In this document: one piece after another, positions 18,633-28,143 of the stretch
Numbering within the stretch: the stretch's first letter is position 1
Layout: each line of letters starts with the position of its first letter
From: Bryobacteraceae bacterium
Lineage (GTDB): Bacteria > Acidobacteriota > Terriglobia > Bryobacterales > Bryobacteraceae
Reading direction: 5' to 3'
NCBI GenBank assembly: GCA_025928545.1
Contig: JAICJH010000021.1
Location: 1-64,000 of the forward strand
DNA: 64,000 bases
Notes under the pieces: generated by a model
Told to the model about the DNA's origin: nothing
What the model saw: the letters and a program-made list of their open reading frames with translations, nothing else
Database searches by the model: none
Program-made: the position numbers and the translations under genes

Positions 18633-20189
18633 ATGCCGAGTGACGCCGAAAGAATAGCCGAACTGAACGCCATCGTGGAAGCCGTGCGTGCGCGCGTGCG
18701 GGATTCCTATGGGCACGTGGAAAACGGCTCCGCGACAAGCAACGGGCACATCGATCCCATTACGCCGATCCGGATCATGCCAACTGACCTGATGCCGCTC
18801 GTGCACGCGCGCGATGCCGCCCAGGCAAAAGTCGCCGCCATTGGCGCTGTGAATCCACGTGCCGGCGGTCTGGTCAACAAGATCGTTCAGAAGGTTAAGA
18901 AACTGATTGCGCGCGCACTGCAATGGTTTGTTCGCGATCAGGTTATCTTCAATCGGGAAACGATCACAGCGATTGAAGCGGCGATTGAAGCTCTGGCGGA
19001 ACAGAACCGCGCGTTGCAGATGCTGGCCGCGCAATCCAGCGAACGGTTTTCCGCGCTGAACAACATGATTGTCCAGTCGCGTGAAATGTGGGCCGCCGAT
19101 GCAAGAACGCTGAGAGACGAAGCCAGCGAATTGAAAGATATTCGCCGTCACTGGAGTGAGTGGCGCCCGGCGTGGGAACAGAAGCTCTCCACCAATGAGA
19201 TCCAGTTCCTTCGCAATGCCGCCGATTTGCAGGGCGCGTTTCAGCATCGCGTCACGCTCATAGAATCGAATTTCCGCGGGATCGTGCAGGCGCAGCACAC
19301 CGATTACCTGGGAGCTCTGGATCGCGCCAACGTGGATATCCAAAAACGATTGTGGGCGGATCTGGAGGCAGGGCTGGAGCAGGGGCGCGAGAAGTTTGAG
19401 CGAATGATTCACAGCGAGCTCAGGCTGATTCGCCTGCGGGCAGGCGGCTACGTAAATCAGCCGCTGGCTGGCGGCTCGGTCAATCAGTCGCCGCTGGCTG
19501 GCGGCTCCGTGAATCAGCCGCCTGCGATAACCGCGTCAACCCCGGCGGCCGCATCGAACCTCGATTACAGCCGTTTCGCGGAACGCTTTCGTGGCAGCGA
19601 TGAAGACATCCGGCGCAACATGGAGTTCTACCGGCCATTCTTCACAGGTCTGGATAACGTTCTCGATATCGGTTGCGGACGCGGCGAATTCCTCGACCTG
19701 ATGCGCGGACTGGGCGTGGCTGCGCGCGGTATCGACCTCAGCCCGGAATCAATCGCGCAGTGCTGCGATAAAGGTCTCGAAGCCGAAGTTGCCGATCTGT
19801 TTGAATACCTGGCGGCTCAACCGGATGGCGAATTCGGCGCCATCATGAGTTCTCAGGTGGTGGAGCATCTGCCGCCCGAGCGCGTGCCCGAAATGATTCG
19901 CCTGTGCGGCGCGAAGCTGCGGCGCGGCGGCGTGCTGGCGATCGAAACCCCGAATCCGGAATGCCTGGCGATCTTCGCCACTTATTTCTATCTCGACCCC
20001 ACCCACACCCGGCCCATGCCGTATCCCTACGTTCAGTTCTGCATGGAAGAAGCAGGCCTGACTGCAATCGAAGTGCACCAGCTCGCGCCGGCCATCGACG
20101 CGATGCCGGAGCTGGCCAGCCTGCCCGCCGACTTCCGTGAGCGCTTTTTCGGCGGCCTGGATTACGCCATCATCGGGCGCCGGATTTGA
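18633..20189 (+). CDS. Class I SAM-dependent methyltransferase with long N-terminal helical region
   Basis: VLDIGCGRGEFLDLMRGLGVAARGIDLSPESI, MSSQVVEHLPPERVPEMIRLCGAKLRRGGVLAIETPNPE. Confidence 0.83.
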   Translation: MPSDAERIAELNAIVEAVRARVRDSYGHVENGSATSNGHIDPITPIRIMPTDLMPLVHARDAAQAKVAAIGAVNPRAGGLVNKIVQKVKKLIARALQWFVRDQVIFNRETITAIEAAIEALAEQNRALQMLAAQSSERFSALNNMIVQSREMWAADARTLRDEASELKDIRRHWSEWRPAWEQKLSTNEIQFLRNAADLQGAFQHRVTLIESNFRGIVQAQHTDYLGALDRANVDIQKRLWADLEAGLEQGREKFERMIHSELRLIRLRAGGYVNQPLAGGSVNQSPLAGGSVNQPPAITASTPAAASNLDYSRFAERFRGSDEDIRRNMEFYRPFFTGLDNVLDIGCGRGEFLDLMRGLGVAARGIDLSPESIAQCCDKGLEAEVADLFEYLAAQPDGEFGAIMSSQVVEHLPPERVPEMIRLCGAKLRRGGVLAIETPNPECLAIFATYFYLDPTHTRPMPYPYVQFCMEEAGLTAIEVHQLAPAIDAMPELASLPADFRERFFGGLDYAIIGRRI

Positions 20190-20198
20190 TTCCCGCGG

Positions 20199-20945
20199 TC
20201 AGAATTTATAGCTGAAGCCGAGCGCGGCAACCGGATAATAGCGGAACGGATTCAGTTCGTTGTTGAGCTTGATTTGTTCCGCCTGAAGGTTGGCTTGTAT
20301 CGTGGGATCGGTTGCCGCGTTGAGACACCCGGTGGTCGCATTCACGAGACAGCCGGAACCGCTCAGGCTGATTTTGGCGTTGGGAGAGCCCTGAAAGACC
20401 ACACCGGCTTCCACGCTGATGCCGAAATGGCGCTGGCTGCGGGGCAGCAGGTTCCCGAAACCCAGCAGCACCATCGGGGATGCCTTTCGCACGCTCACCG
20501 CCCCGCTGCCGGTAACGGGATTTGCAGCGTTGCTGTAGTAAGTAGTGCCCCCCAAAGTGAAGGTTTGACCTGCCGGTACGTTCGCGCTTGCGGTGCCGGA
20601 ATTTCCGTCATAGATCAGCAGGCCCGGGCTGACATGAAAACCGCCGGTGCCGTGAAAATACTGATCCCAGGTTACCTGGACCGAGCGCAGTTTCAGAGTG
20701 CCCTCGTAGTGGACACCGTCTTTGTTCAGGCTGTTGCTGTAGTCGAAGGCGTTGAATCCCGCGCGGAGATTGGAGATTCCCGTCACCGAAACTGCGCCCT
20801 GAATCCCCGGCCCCAAAGTGGAGGCGCTAAGCCCGAGACCGAACAACGGCTGCGCAATCGCGGCCGTGGGCAAAAGACAGAAAACCGCAACAGCGGGAGC
20901 AAATCTCCAGAACGTTCTTCGGGTAACAACTGAAAGACTGACCAT
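20199..20945 (-). CDS. Predicted outer-membrane/periplasmic beta-rich hypothetical protein
   Basis: Signal peptide (VAVFCLLPTAAIAQP), beta-rich alternation, C-terminal ...YYPVAALGFSYKF. Confidence 0.6.
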   Translation of the reverse strand: MVSLSVVTRRTFWRFAPAVAVFCLLPTAAIAQPLFGLGLSASTLGPGIQGAVSVTGISNLRAGFNAFDYSNSLNKDGVHYEGTLKLRSVQVTWDQYFHGTGGFHVSPGLLIYDGNSGTASANVPAGQTFTLGGTTYYSNAANPVTGSGAVSVRKASPMVLLGFGNLLPRSQRHFGISVEAGVVFQGSPNAKISLSGSGCLVNATTGCLNAATDPTIQANLQAEQIKLNNELNPFRYYPVAALGFSYKF

Positions 20946-21011
20946 GCCTCATCTTAGTCGGGATTTCCGCCAGCGCCCCCGATTCAATGGGCTATTTCAT
21001 ACGAACGCGAT

Positions 21012-23300
21012 ATGATGCTTGCTGTTCCTATGCGTTCCGTTCTCATCATTGCCCTCCTGTTTCGTGCCGTCCTGGGATTCGCCCAGGAATCGAATGGATC
21101 TGTCAGCGGCTCGATTGTCGACGCAAAGGGTGGGGAAGCCCTCGCCAATGTCGCGGTGCAGCTTTCCAATGGAAGCACGCCGGTTTTGCGTGCCGTCTCC
21201 GACCCGGCAGGCCGCTTCCGGCTGGATCTGGTCGCTCCGGGCAACTATACTCTGCGCGCCTCCACCGTGGGATATCACGTTGTCACTCAGTCGTTTCAGC
21301 TTGCCGCGGGCGCTTCAAAAGAATTCCAGATCGTGCTGAGCCCCGATAACCTGGGACGCACCGACACCATCGAAGTCACCGCTGGACCCTTCGATTCCGC
21401 CAGTGAAGACAGCCCTTCGAGCCTCGTGCTCTCCGGCAATGACGTGCGCAATCTCGCGAGCGTACTGGCCGACGACCCGTTGCGCGCCGTCCAGAGTCTT
21501 CCCGGCGTCACCTCCAACAACGATTTCGACGCACGCTTTTCCGTGCGCGGCGCCGACTATAGCCGCGTCGGCCTTTATCTGGACGACGTCAAACTCCATC
21601 AGCCTTTCCACATGTTGCAGGGCCAGAATGTCACCGGCTCCGGCGCCGCCTTCAACGGCGATATGGTGGAGTCGCTGGAACTTCACGAAGGAGCCTTCCC
21701 TGCGCGCTTCGGCGATGCCAGCGCCGGCATCCTCGACGTCCGCACTCGCGACGGCAGCCATTCCGGGACATCTTTCCGCATTGAAGGAAGCGCGTCCAAT
21801 GCGGGCTTCGTCGCTGAAGGTCCGGTGGGCAAACGGAAACGCGGATCGTGGCTGGTGGGCGCGCGCCGCAGCTATCTGCAATATCTGATCAACCGGATTG
21901 ATCCCAACGGCACGTCGCTCGCCTTCGCCCTGGAGGATGTGCAGGGCCGTTTTTCTTGGGAGTTCAACCCGCGAAACAAGGTCACCTTCTACCTGCTCGA
22001 AAGCTATTCATCGCTCGACCGCACCGGTTCCAACGCGAAACTGGGCATCAACTCGCTCGCCACCGCCGGTTACGATTACACGCTGGCGAACTTCGGCTGG
22101 CATTACACGCCATCCCCAAGACTCGTGATCAATAGCCATGCCGCGTGGATGCGTGAAAAATACAATAACTACAACCCCACTCCCCTGCCCCTTGGCGAAG
22201 GATATTACGGCGAGTGGGTCGGCAACACGAACGCTTCCTGGCTCTGGGCTCCCGGAGCCAAACTGGATGCCGGCGTGGCAACCCGCCTGCTTCGCGATTC
22301 CGGATTTTCCACACAGTATCAATCCGTGACTTCGCCCCGTCTGCTCGATCAATGGCATGGCGCCGCAACGGAAGCCGAAGGATATGTGCAGCAAACCTGG
22401 AATACCGCTCACGACAGGCTCCATCTGACGGCAGGTTTTCACTTCGGCCATCACTCGCTCGATAAGGTTGCCGTGGCGCTACCGGCGGCATCCGCGACGC
22501 TGCTGCTGACGCCGTCCACGCGAATCCAGTTGGGATGGGGCCAGTATGCCCAGGATCAGGAACTGTCGGTTCTCACCTCGCTCGCCGGCGACTCCCGGCT
22601 GCTCCCCATCCGTTCCACTCAGGAAATCGCAGCGGTGGAGCAGCGCCTGAACGCGCGAACGCGCTTCCGCGCCGAATTCTACAACCGCACCGACCGCGAT
22701 ATCGCCGACCGGCCACTCCTCGATCCGCGAATGATCGGCAGTACGGTCTTTGTTCCGCCCATACTTCCCCGCTGGAGCAATTCAGAGCGCGCCTGGGCAC
22801 GCGGTGTGGAGGTTTTTCTCCAGCGCACCAGCGCCAACAAATTCACTGGCTGGGTCTCGTGGGCATGGGGACGGACGGGAATCCGCGATGGCGTGACCGG
22901 CGCGCGCTTTCCTTCCGATTTCGACCAGCGCAATACGATCAGTATCTACGGCAGCTATCGGCTGCGGCCCAGCGTGAATCTCAGCGTGCATTCGAGTTAC
23001 GGCGGCGGCTTTCCGATTCCGGAATATCTCGCTCTAAAAAACGGCGTGTATTTTCTGGCGCCTTCGCGCAATCAGCTGCGGATGGATTACTACCAGCGCA
23101 CGGATATCCGCATCAACAAGTCGTGGACTCACGATAAATGGAAGTTCGCGCTTTACGGTGAGGTGATCAATCTGAGCAACCGCACCAACCATCTGTTCGA
23201 CAGCCTGAACAGTTACAACACAAAAACGGGCCAGACTTCGGTGACGCTGGATACGATGATGCCGATCATTCCTTCGGCCGGGGTTTTGATCGAGCGCTGA
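21012..23300 (+). CDS. TonB-dependent receptor with N-terminal carboxypeptidase-regulatory-like domain
   Basis: GSVSGSIVDAKGGEALANVAVQLSNG...GRFRLDLVAPGNYTLRAS; plug RAVQSLPGVTSNNDFDARFSVRGADYSRVGLYLDDVKL. Confidence 0.9.
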   Translation: MMLAVPMRSVLIIALLFRAVLGFAQESNGSVSGSIVDAKGGEALANVAVQLSNGSTPVLRAVSDPAGRFRLDLVAPGNYTLRASTVGYHVVTQSFQLAAGASKEFQIVLSPDNLGRTDTIEVTAGPFDSASEDSPSSLVLSGNDVRNLASVLADDPLRAVQSLPGVTSNNDFDARFSVRGADYSRVGLYLDDVKLHQPFHMLQGQNVTGSGAAFNGDMVESLELHEGAFPARFGDASAGILDVRTRDGSHSGTSFRIEGSASNAGFVAEGPVGKRKRGSWLVGARRSYLQYLINRIDPNGTSLAFALEDVQGRFSWEFNPRNKVTFYLLESYSSLDRTGSNAKLGINSLATAGYDYTLANFGWHYTPSPRLVINSHAAWMREKYNNYNPTPLPLGEGYYGEWVGNTNASWLWAPGAKLDAGVATRLLRDSGFSTQYQSVTSPRLLDQWHGAATEAEGYVQQTWNTAHDRLHLTAGFHFGHHSLDKVAVALPAASATLLLTPSTRIQLGWGQYAQDQELSVLTSLAGDSRLLPIRSTQEIAAVEQRLNARTRFRAEFYNRTDRDIADRPLLDPRMIGSTVFVPPILPRWSNSERAWARGVEVFLQRTSANKFTGWVSWAWGRTGIRDGVTGARFPSDFDQRNTISIYGSYRLRPSVNLSVHSSYGGGFPIPEYLALKNGVYFLAPSRNQLRMDYYQRTDIRINKSWTHDKWKFALYGEVINLSNRTNHLFDSLNSYNTKTGQTSVTLDTMMPIIPSAGVLIER

Positions 23301-23356
23301 CTGGGAAAACGGCCGGGCGCAGGGCCCAGGTTAAAATGGTGTTGATCCCTCCTTGC

Positions 23357-23430
23357 TGGGAGATCGTCTAACGGTAAGACTGCAGCCTCTGGAGCTGCGT
23401 ATCGGGGTTCGAATCCCTGTCTCCCAGCCA
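23357..23430 (+). tRNA. tRNA-Gln (CUG)
   Basis: Cloverleaf TGGGAGA/TCTCCCA acceptor, anticodon loop CTCTGGA in GCAGC/GCTGC stem, GTTCGAATC T-arm, encoded CCA. Confidence 0.95.
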
Positions 23431-23478
23431 AACTCATCGAACTGCCGAATCGCGCCGAGATTCGACCGTTGACTTGGG

Positions 23479-23691
23479 TCAGGCTGGTAGTTCAACCTCG
23501 ATTTCGCGCAGTTCCGAAGTCGGCGAGCGCTCAGCCCGCAGGACATCCCAATAGAGCTGGATCGCCTCAGCCGCGCGCGCGACTAACTCCTCGGCGGAAT
23601 TGCCTGTCACCAGAATCGACGGAAGTTCTGGCACGTAGGCGCTAAAGCCGGCCGGTCCACGTTCTGTAACAAGTGAATACTTGCGCGTCAT
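23479..23691 (-). CDS. hicB: HicB-like antitoxin
   Basis: MTRKYSLVTERGPAGFSAYVPELPSILVTGNSAEELVARAAEAIQLYWDVL; overlaps HicA-like gene. Confidence 0.82.
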   Translation of the reverse strand: MTRKYSLVTERGPAGFSAYVPELPSILVTGNSAEELVARAAEAIQLYWDVLRAERSPTSELREIEVELPA

Positions 23692-23888
23692 TTCCTTTGG
23701 TCCTCGATTCCAGTTTGCCTCAAAATCGCGCGATACGTACCCGGTCTGACATCGTCCCCAAGCCTTCCGGACACAACGGTAATTCGACCATCGCCGCTTC
23801 GGAAAACGCGGTGGTCTCCCGAGGTGCGCGTAAGCCGCCAGCCAGAGTTCTCAAGCTTTCGGATAACTTCGCGAACCTTGAGCGGCAC
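23688..23888 (-). CDS. hicA: HicA-like mRNA interferase toxin
   Basis: KVREVIRKLENSGWRLTRTSGDHRVFRSGDGRITVVSGRLGDDVRPGTYRAILRQTGI; GxHxxF-type HicA core. Confidence 0.85.
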   Translation of the reverse strand: MPLKVREVIRKLENSGWRLTRTSGDHRVFRSGDGRITVVSGRLGDDVRPGTYRAILRQTGIEDQRK

Positions 23889-24066
23889 GACTTCAGTCTA
23901 GCGCGAGTCTTTTCCGGTGATACTCAGTCCGGCGACCTCAATTCACTTCAATTTGATCCGTCCTTCGTCAGCAGGTTCAACAAAGTTCAAAGAGAATTCT
24001 CCAACGAATCAACAACCTGCGCGCCGGAGCCCCTTCCAGCTCGCTGCGCGCGTGCTATTCCTTGTG

Positions 24067-24390
24067 CGGGAAGAACTTCATGACGCGAACAAAACAAACG
24101 GCCATCGGGCAAAACGGGTCCGTTTTTTCGAATAGCAATCCTGACTCGCGGGCCGGGCGCGCCGCCAAATCGGGAGCACGCAAGCGCCGCATCGCCACCC
24201 GCCCCACTTTGGTGCGCCGTCGCCGGCCAGTTCAACAAACGTCAAACAGAGTTCCCGGCGAGAACTCCACGACACATACAAAACAAACGGCCATCGGGCA
24301 AATCGGGTTGGTTTTTTCGAATAGCATTCCCGGCCCGCGGGCCGGTGGCGGCGCCGCCAAATGGGTCGGTTTTTTCGAATCGCAGTTTCA
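24067..24390. repeat. Imperfect intergenic direct repeats (two ~105-bp units plus one partial unit)
   Basis: Units at 24067-24171 and 24255-24362 share AAAACAAACGGCCATCGGGCAAA..CGGG..GTTTTTTCGAATAGCA..CGCGGGCCG..CGCCGCCAAAT; third partial copy GGGTCGGTTTTTTCGAAT at 24363-24380. Confidence 0.85.
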
Positions 24391-24478
24391 TGCGGTCCGT
24401 CTCAACCCACCCGTCCAATCCGCCCCACATGATAACCTTGATATTCCGGCTGTTTCGAGCTTTATCAATATATATGCC

Positions 24479-25252
24479 ATGTCCGCTCGTGTGAGCGAAG
24501 CTTTTGTCCTGCAAACCTGGCCCTTTCGGGAAGCAGACGTCGTAGTGAGCTTTTTTACCCGCGATCACGGCAAACTGCGGGGAGTCGCCCGCCGCGCACG
24601 CCGGCCTAAAAGTGGTTTCGGATCGGGATTGGAACGCCTTTCGCAGATCAGAATGTCTTACTACCAGCGAGAGAATCGCGAACTCGTAAATATCGATTCC
24701 TGCGAACTCGTCCAATCGCAATTTTCCGTGATCCACGATTTTTCCGCCGCCTGCGCCCTCGATTTTCTCGCCGAAGTTTCCGAACAGCTTCTGCCTGCCA
24801 ATGAGCCCGGCGAAAAGCAGTTCCGGTTGCTCGCCACGGTGCTCGAACACATGCGAACCGCGGCTCCCGGCGCCGTCTGGCGCGCCGTGACCTATTTCAG
24901 CCTGTGGACAGTGAAACTCGCCGGCCTGCTGCCCGACATGCATGTTTGTCTCGGCTGCGGCGGCTGGCTGGAAGATCCGGAACACCCATCGCGCGCCTTC
25001 TTCAGCCGCTTCACTTCCGGCCTTCACTGCCACGATTGCCGGCGCGACCTGCATCTCAACAGCGCCTACGAGATGTCCCCGGAATCCCGGCTGATCGCGC
25101 AGGAAATCTTTCGGTCCCCCATCGGTCAGATGACGGAACGCCCCTGGACTCGGGCGACGGCGGCCGATCTTCGCCGCTTTCTTGCCCAACAGATCGAATC
25201 GCATATTGAACGAAGGCTGGTAACCGTTCCGGTTCTCGAAGCCGCGGCATAA
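24479..25252 (+). CDS. recO: DNA repair protein RecO
   Basis: MSARVSEAFVLQTWPFREADVVVSFFTRDHGKLRGVARRARRPKSGFGSGLERLSQI; C-terminal CxxC..CxxC zinc motif. Confidence 0.93.
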   Translation: MSARVSEAFVLQTWPFREADVVVSFFTRDHGKLRGVARRARRPKSGFGSGLERLSQIRMSYYQRENRELVNIDSCELVQSQFSVIHDFSAACALDFLAEVSEQLLPANEPGEKQFRLLATVLEHMRTAAPGAVWRAVTYFSLWTVKLAGLLPDMHVCLGCGGWLEDPEHPSRAFFSRFTSGLHCHDCRRDLHLNSAYEMSPESRLIAQEIFRSPIGQMTERPWTRATAADLRRFLAQQIESHIERRLVTVPVLEAAA

Positions 25253-25255
25253 CGC

Positions 25256-26173
25256 ATGTCACAACCCAATCCACTAACGCTTCAACAGATGATCCTGCGC
25301 CTCAAACAATATTGGGGCGAACGCGGCTGCATCATTCAGGAACCGTTCGATATGGAAGTCGGCGCCGGAACCATGTGCCCGGAAACCTTCCTTCGCGTGC
25401 TTGGCACAAAACCGTATCGGACCGCGTACGTACAGCCCAGCCGCCGCCCGGCCGATGGCCGCTACGGCGATAATCCGAAGCGCCTTTACAAGCACATGCA
25501 GCTTCAGGTCATTCTGAAGCCGACTCCGGCCGACGTGATCGAGCAATACATGGGCAGTCTCGAAGCCATCGGGATCGATCTGCGCAAGCACGATATCAAG
25601 CTCGAAGAAGACAATTGGGAATCGCCGACCCTGGGGGCCTGGGGCGTCGGTTGGCAGGTAATGCTGGACGGTCTCGAAATCACGCAGTTCACCTATTTTC
25701 AGCAGTGTGGCGGCCTCGATCTGGATCTGATTCCGGCCGAAATCACCTATGGTCTGGAGCGTCTGACCGCGTTCCTCCAGGGCGTCGACAGTGTTTACGA
25801 CATCGAATGGACGCCCGGGGTGACCTATCGGGACGTTCGCTACACCGATGAGTTGCAATACTCCGTCTACAACTTCGAAGCGGCGCATGTGCCGACGCTG
25901 TGGAAGCTTTTCGATATCCACGAAGGCGAAGCGCGTCGCCTGATCGACCTCTACCCCGATTCCGCCGAAAAGCAGCGCTACCCACTGCTGGCAGCCTACG
26001 ATCATGTGCTGAAGTGCAGCAACTTATTCAACACTCTGGATGCCCGCGGCGCTATCAGCGTCACGGAGCGGGTGGGCGTGATCGGGCGCGTTCGCAAATT
26101 GGCGGTAGGAGTGGCCGAGGCCTGGGTTGACCAACAGGCGGTTGTGAGCGCCGCGGCAGAGGTGGCCGCGTGA
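25256..26173 (+). CDS. glyQ: Glycyl-tRNA synthetase alpha subunit
   Basis: [44 protein letters not shown]; conserved full-length GlyQ. Confidence 0.97.
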   Translation: MSQPNPLTLQQMILRLKQYWGERGCIIQEPFDMEVGAGTMCPETFLRVLGTKPYRTAYVQPSRRPADGRYGDNPKRLYKHMQLQVILKPTPADVIEQYMGSLEAIGIDLRKHDIKLEEDNWESPTLGAWGVGWQVMLDGLEITQFTYFQQCGGLDLDLIPAEITYGLERLTAFLQGVDSVYDIEWTPGVTYRDVRYTDELQYSVYNFEAAHVPTLWKLFDIHEGEARRLIDLYPDSAEKQRYPLLAAYDHVLKCSNLFNTLDARGAISVTERVGVIGRVRKLAVGVAEAWVDQQAVVSAAAEVAA

Positions 26174-28143
26174 ACCTCCTCCTCGAAATTGGCTGCGAAG
26201 AAATTCCGGACTGGATGCTGGCGGGCGCACTCGAATATCTGAGCGGAGCCGTAAGCGATCTGACGAAATCGGTACGCAATCCGGATGCGGCAATCCGCAC
26301 AGACGCGACACCGCGACGTCTGGTTGTCCGGATCGAAGGCCTCATCCCACGCCAACCCGATTCGGAAGAGCGAGTTTGGGGGCCCGCGAAGTCCGCTCCG
26401 GCGCCCGCGGTCATGGGTTTCGCCAAGAAACAGGGAATCGACGCTGCCCATCTGGAAATACGCTCCGACGGGAAAGCCGAGAAATACAGCTTCGTCCGCA
26501 AGACCGCCGGCCGTGCGACAGCCGATATTTTGGCCGAAGCCCTGCCCCAGCTGATCCTCAAAACGCCGTTCCCGAAAACCATGCTCTGGCCGGGAAAGGG
26601 CGGCGCGCGTTTTATCCGGCCGATCCGCTGGGTGGTCGCGCTGCTCGATAACCAGACCATCCCGTTCGAAATCGCCGACGTGAAATCGGGCAATGAATCC
26701 AGTGGTCATCGCAAACTAGGCGCTTACCGCTTTCCTGTCGCGTACGAAAACTTCGAAGACCAGCTCCGCGCCAATTTCGTGATCCTTTCCGCCGACGAGC
26801 GCCGCAAGCGAATTCGTGCCGTGCCGACGAAGTACAAGTGCGACAACGATCTGCTCAACACGCTGGTCAATTTGACCGAATGGCCTACTCCGATCACAGG
26901 CAGTTTCGATCCTTCATTCCTCGATCTGCCCGGCGAAGTCCTGACCACAGTAATGAAGGTCCACCAAAAATACTTCTCGGTGGCTGGCGCAGATGGCAAG
27001 CTGAAACCGCAGTTCGTCGCGGTCACAAATACCGATGGCGACCCCGACGGGCTCATCGTTCAGGGCAATGAAAGCGTACTCCGATCGCGTTTCAATGACG
27101 CGCGTTTCTTCTGGGATACCGATCAGAAGCGCAAACTCTCCGAACGCGTAGCCGATCTGGCCAACGTGACTTTCCAGGCCAAACTCGGATCTTACCGGGA
27201 GAAAACAGATCGTGTCGTAAAACTTGTAAAAGAACTCGGCGGCAACGCGGATGCCGAACGCGCGGCGCTGCTTGCGAAAACCGACCTCACGACGGAACTC
27301 GTCAAAGAGTTCACCGAACTCCAGGGCATCATCGGTGGCCTCTACGCCCGCGCCCAGGGTGAAGCGGAAGAGGTTGCCATTGCGGTCTACGACCAATACA
27401 AACCGGTCAGCATGGATGGCGCGATTCCAGCCACTCCGACCGGGCAACTCGTAGCCATCGCCGACAAACTCGACACCCTTCGCGGCTGCTTCAGCGTGGG
27501 CATGATTCCTTCGGGCTCGAAAGACCCCTTCGCATTACGCCGTGCGGCGCAGGGCATAGTCAAAATCATTGTCGAGGGCAAACTGCGCCTGCCCATTCGT
27601 CAGTTGCTCGGCGGCGATCCGGCGCTGGAAGAATTTTTCTTCGATCGCGTCCGCTACTACTTCCGTGAGATTCGCGGCTTCAAATACGATGAAGTCAATG
27701 CGGTCCTTGCGGCTGGTTTGGATGATCTCGTGGATATCGATGAGCGCCTGACCGCCGTTCGGCAGGTGCGCCCCACCGCCGATTTCGAGCCCCTGGCCGC
27801 CAGTTTCAAACGCATCAGCAATATCCTGCGGCAAGCCGGTCTCCCGGCCGATCAGGCCTCGCTGAACACCGGACTTCTGGAAGTCGGTCCGGAAACCGAA
27901 CTCCATACCGAATTCGTCGCGACCAGCGCGGCGCTTCGCGAACTACCCGATTATGTTTCCAAACTGGAGCGCATCGCGTCGCTCCGCCCGGCAGTCGACC
28001 TGTTCTTCGACAAAGTCATGGTGAATGTCGAAGATCTCGCCGTTCGCCAAAACCGGCTCGCGCTGCTCCACAGCGTGCTCACCGGATTTTCCACCATTGC
28101 GGATTTTTCAGAAATCGTAACTACCTCTCAGGAGAACAAATGA
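26170..28143 (+). CDS. glyS: Glycyl-tRNA synthetase beta subunit (GTG start)
   Basis: [16 protein letters not shown]...[17 protein letters not shown]...HQKYFSV; overlaps glyQ stop. Confidence 0.96.
   Translation: MNLLLEIGCEEIPDWMLAGALEYLSGAVSDLTKSVRNPDAAIRTDATPRRLVVRIEGLIPRQPDSEERVWGPAKSAPAPAVMGFAKKQGIDAAHLEIRSDGKAEKYSFVRKTAGRATADILAEALPQLILKTPFPKTMLWPGKGGARFIRPIRWVVALLDNQTIPFEIADVKSGNESSGHRKLGAYRFPVAYENFEDQLRANFVILSADERRKRIRAVPTKYKCDNDLLNTLVNLTEWPTPITGSFDPSFLDLPGEVLTTVMKVHQKYFSVAGADGKLKPQFVAVTNTDGDPDGLIVQGNESVLRSRFNDARFFWDTDQKRKLSERVADLANVTFQAKLGSYREKTDRVVKLVKELGGNADAERAALLAKTDLTTELVKEFTELQGIIGGLYARAQGEAEEVAIAVYDQYKPVSMDGAIPATPTGQLVAIADKLDTLRGCFSVGMIPSGSKDPFALRRAAQGIVKIIVEGKLRLPIRQLLGGDPALEEFFFDRVRYYFREIRGFKYDEVNAVLAAGLDDLVDIDERLTAVRQVRPTADFEPLAASFKRISNILRQAGLPADQASLNTGLLEVGPETELHTEFVATSAALRELPDYVSKLERIASLRPAVDLFFDKVMVNVEDLAVRQNRLALLHSVLTGFSTIADFSEIVTTSQENK

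Noticed and set aside
3584-24377. 16-nt perfect match: CGAAAAAACCGACCCA at 3584-3599 is the reverse complement of 24362-24377
   Set aside because: About one such match is expected by chance in 64 kb; the first copy lies inside a normal GT2 coding frame.
24062-24478. 139-codon N-terminal extension of the recO ORF
   Set aside because: It is the translated intergenic repeat; RecO homology begins at MSARVSEAFVLQTW (24479).
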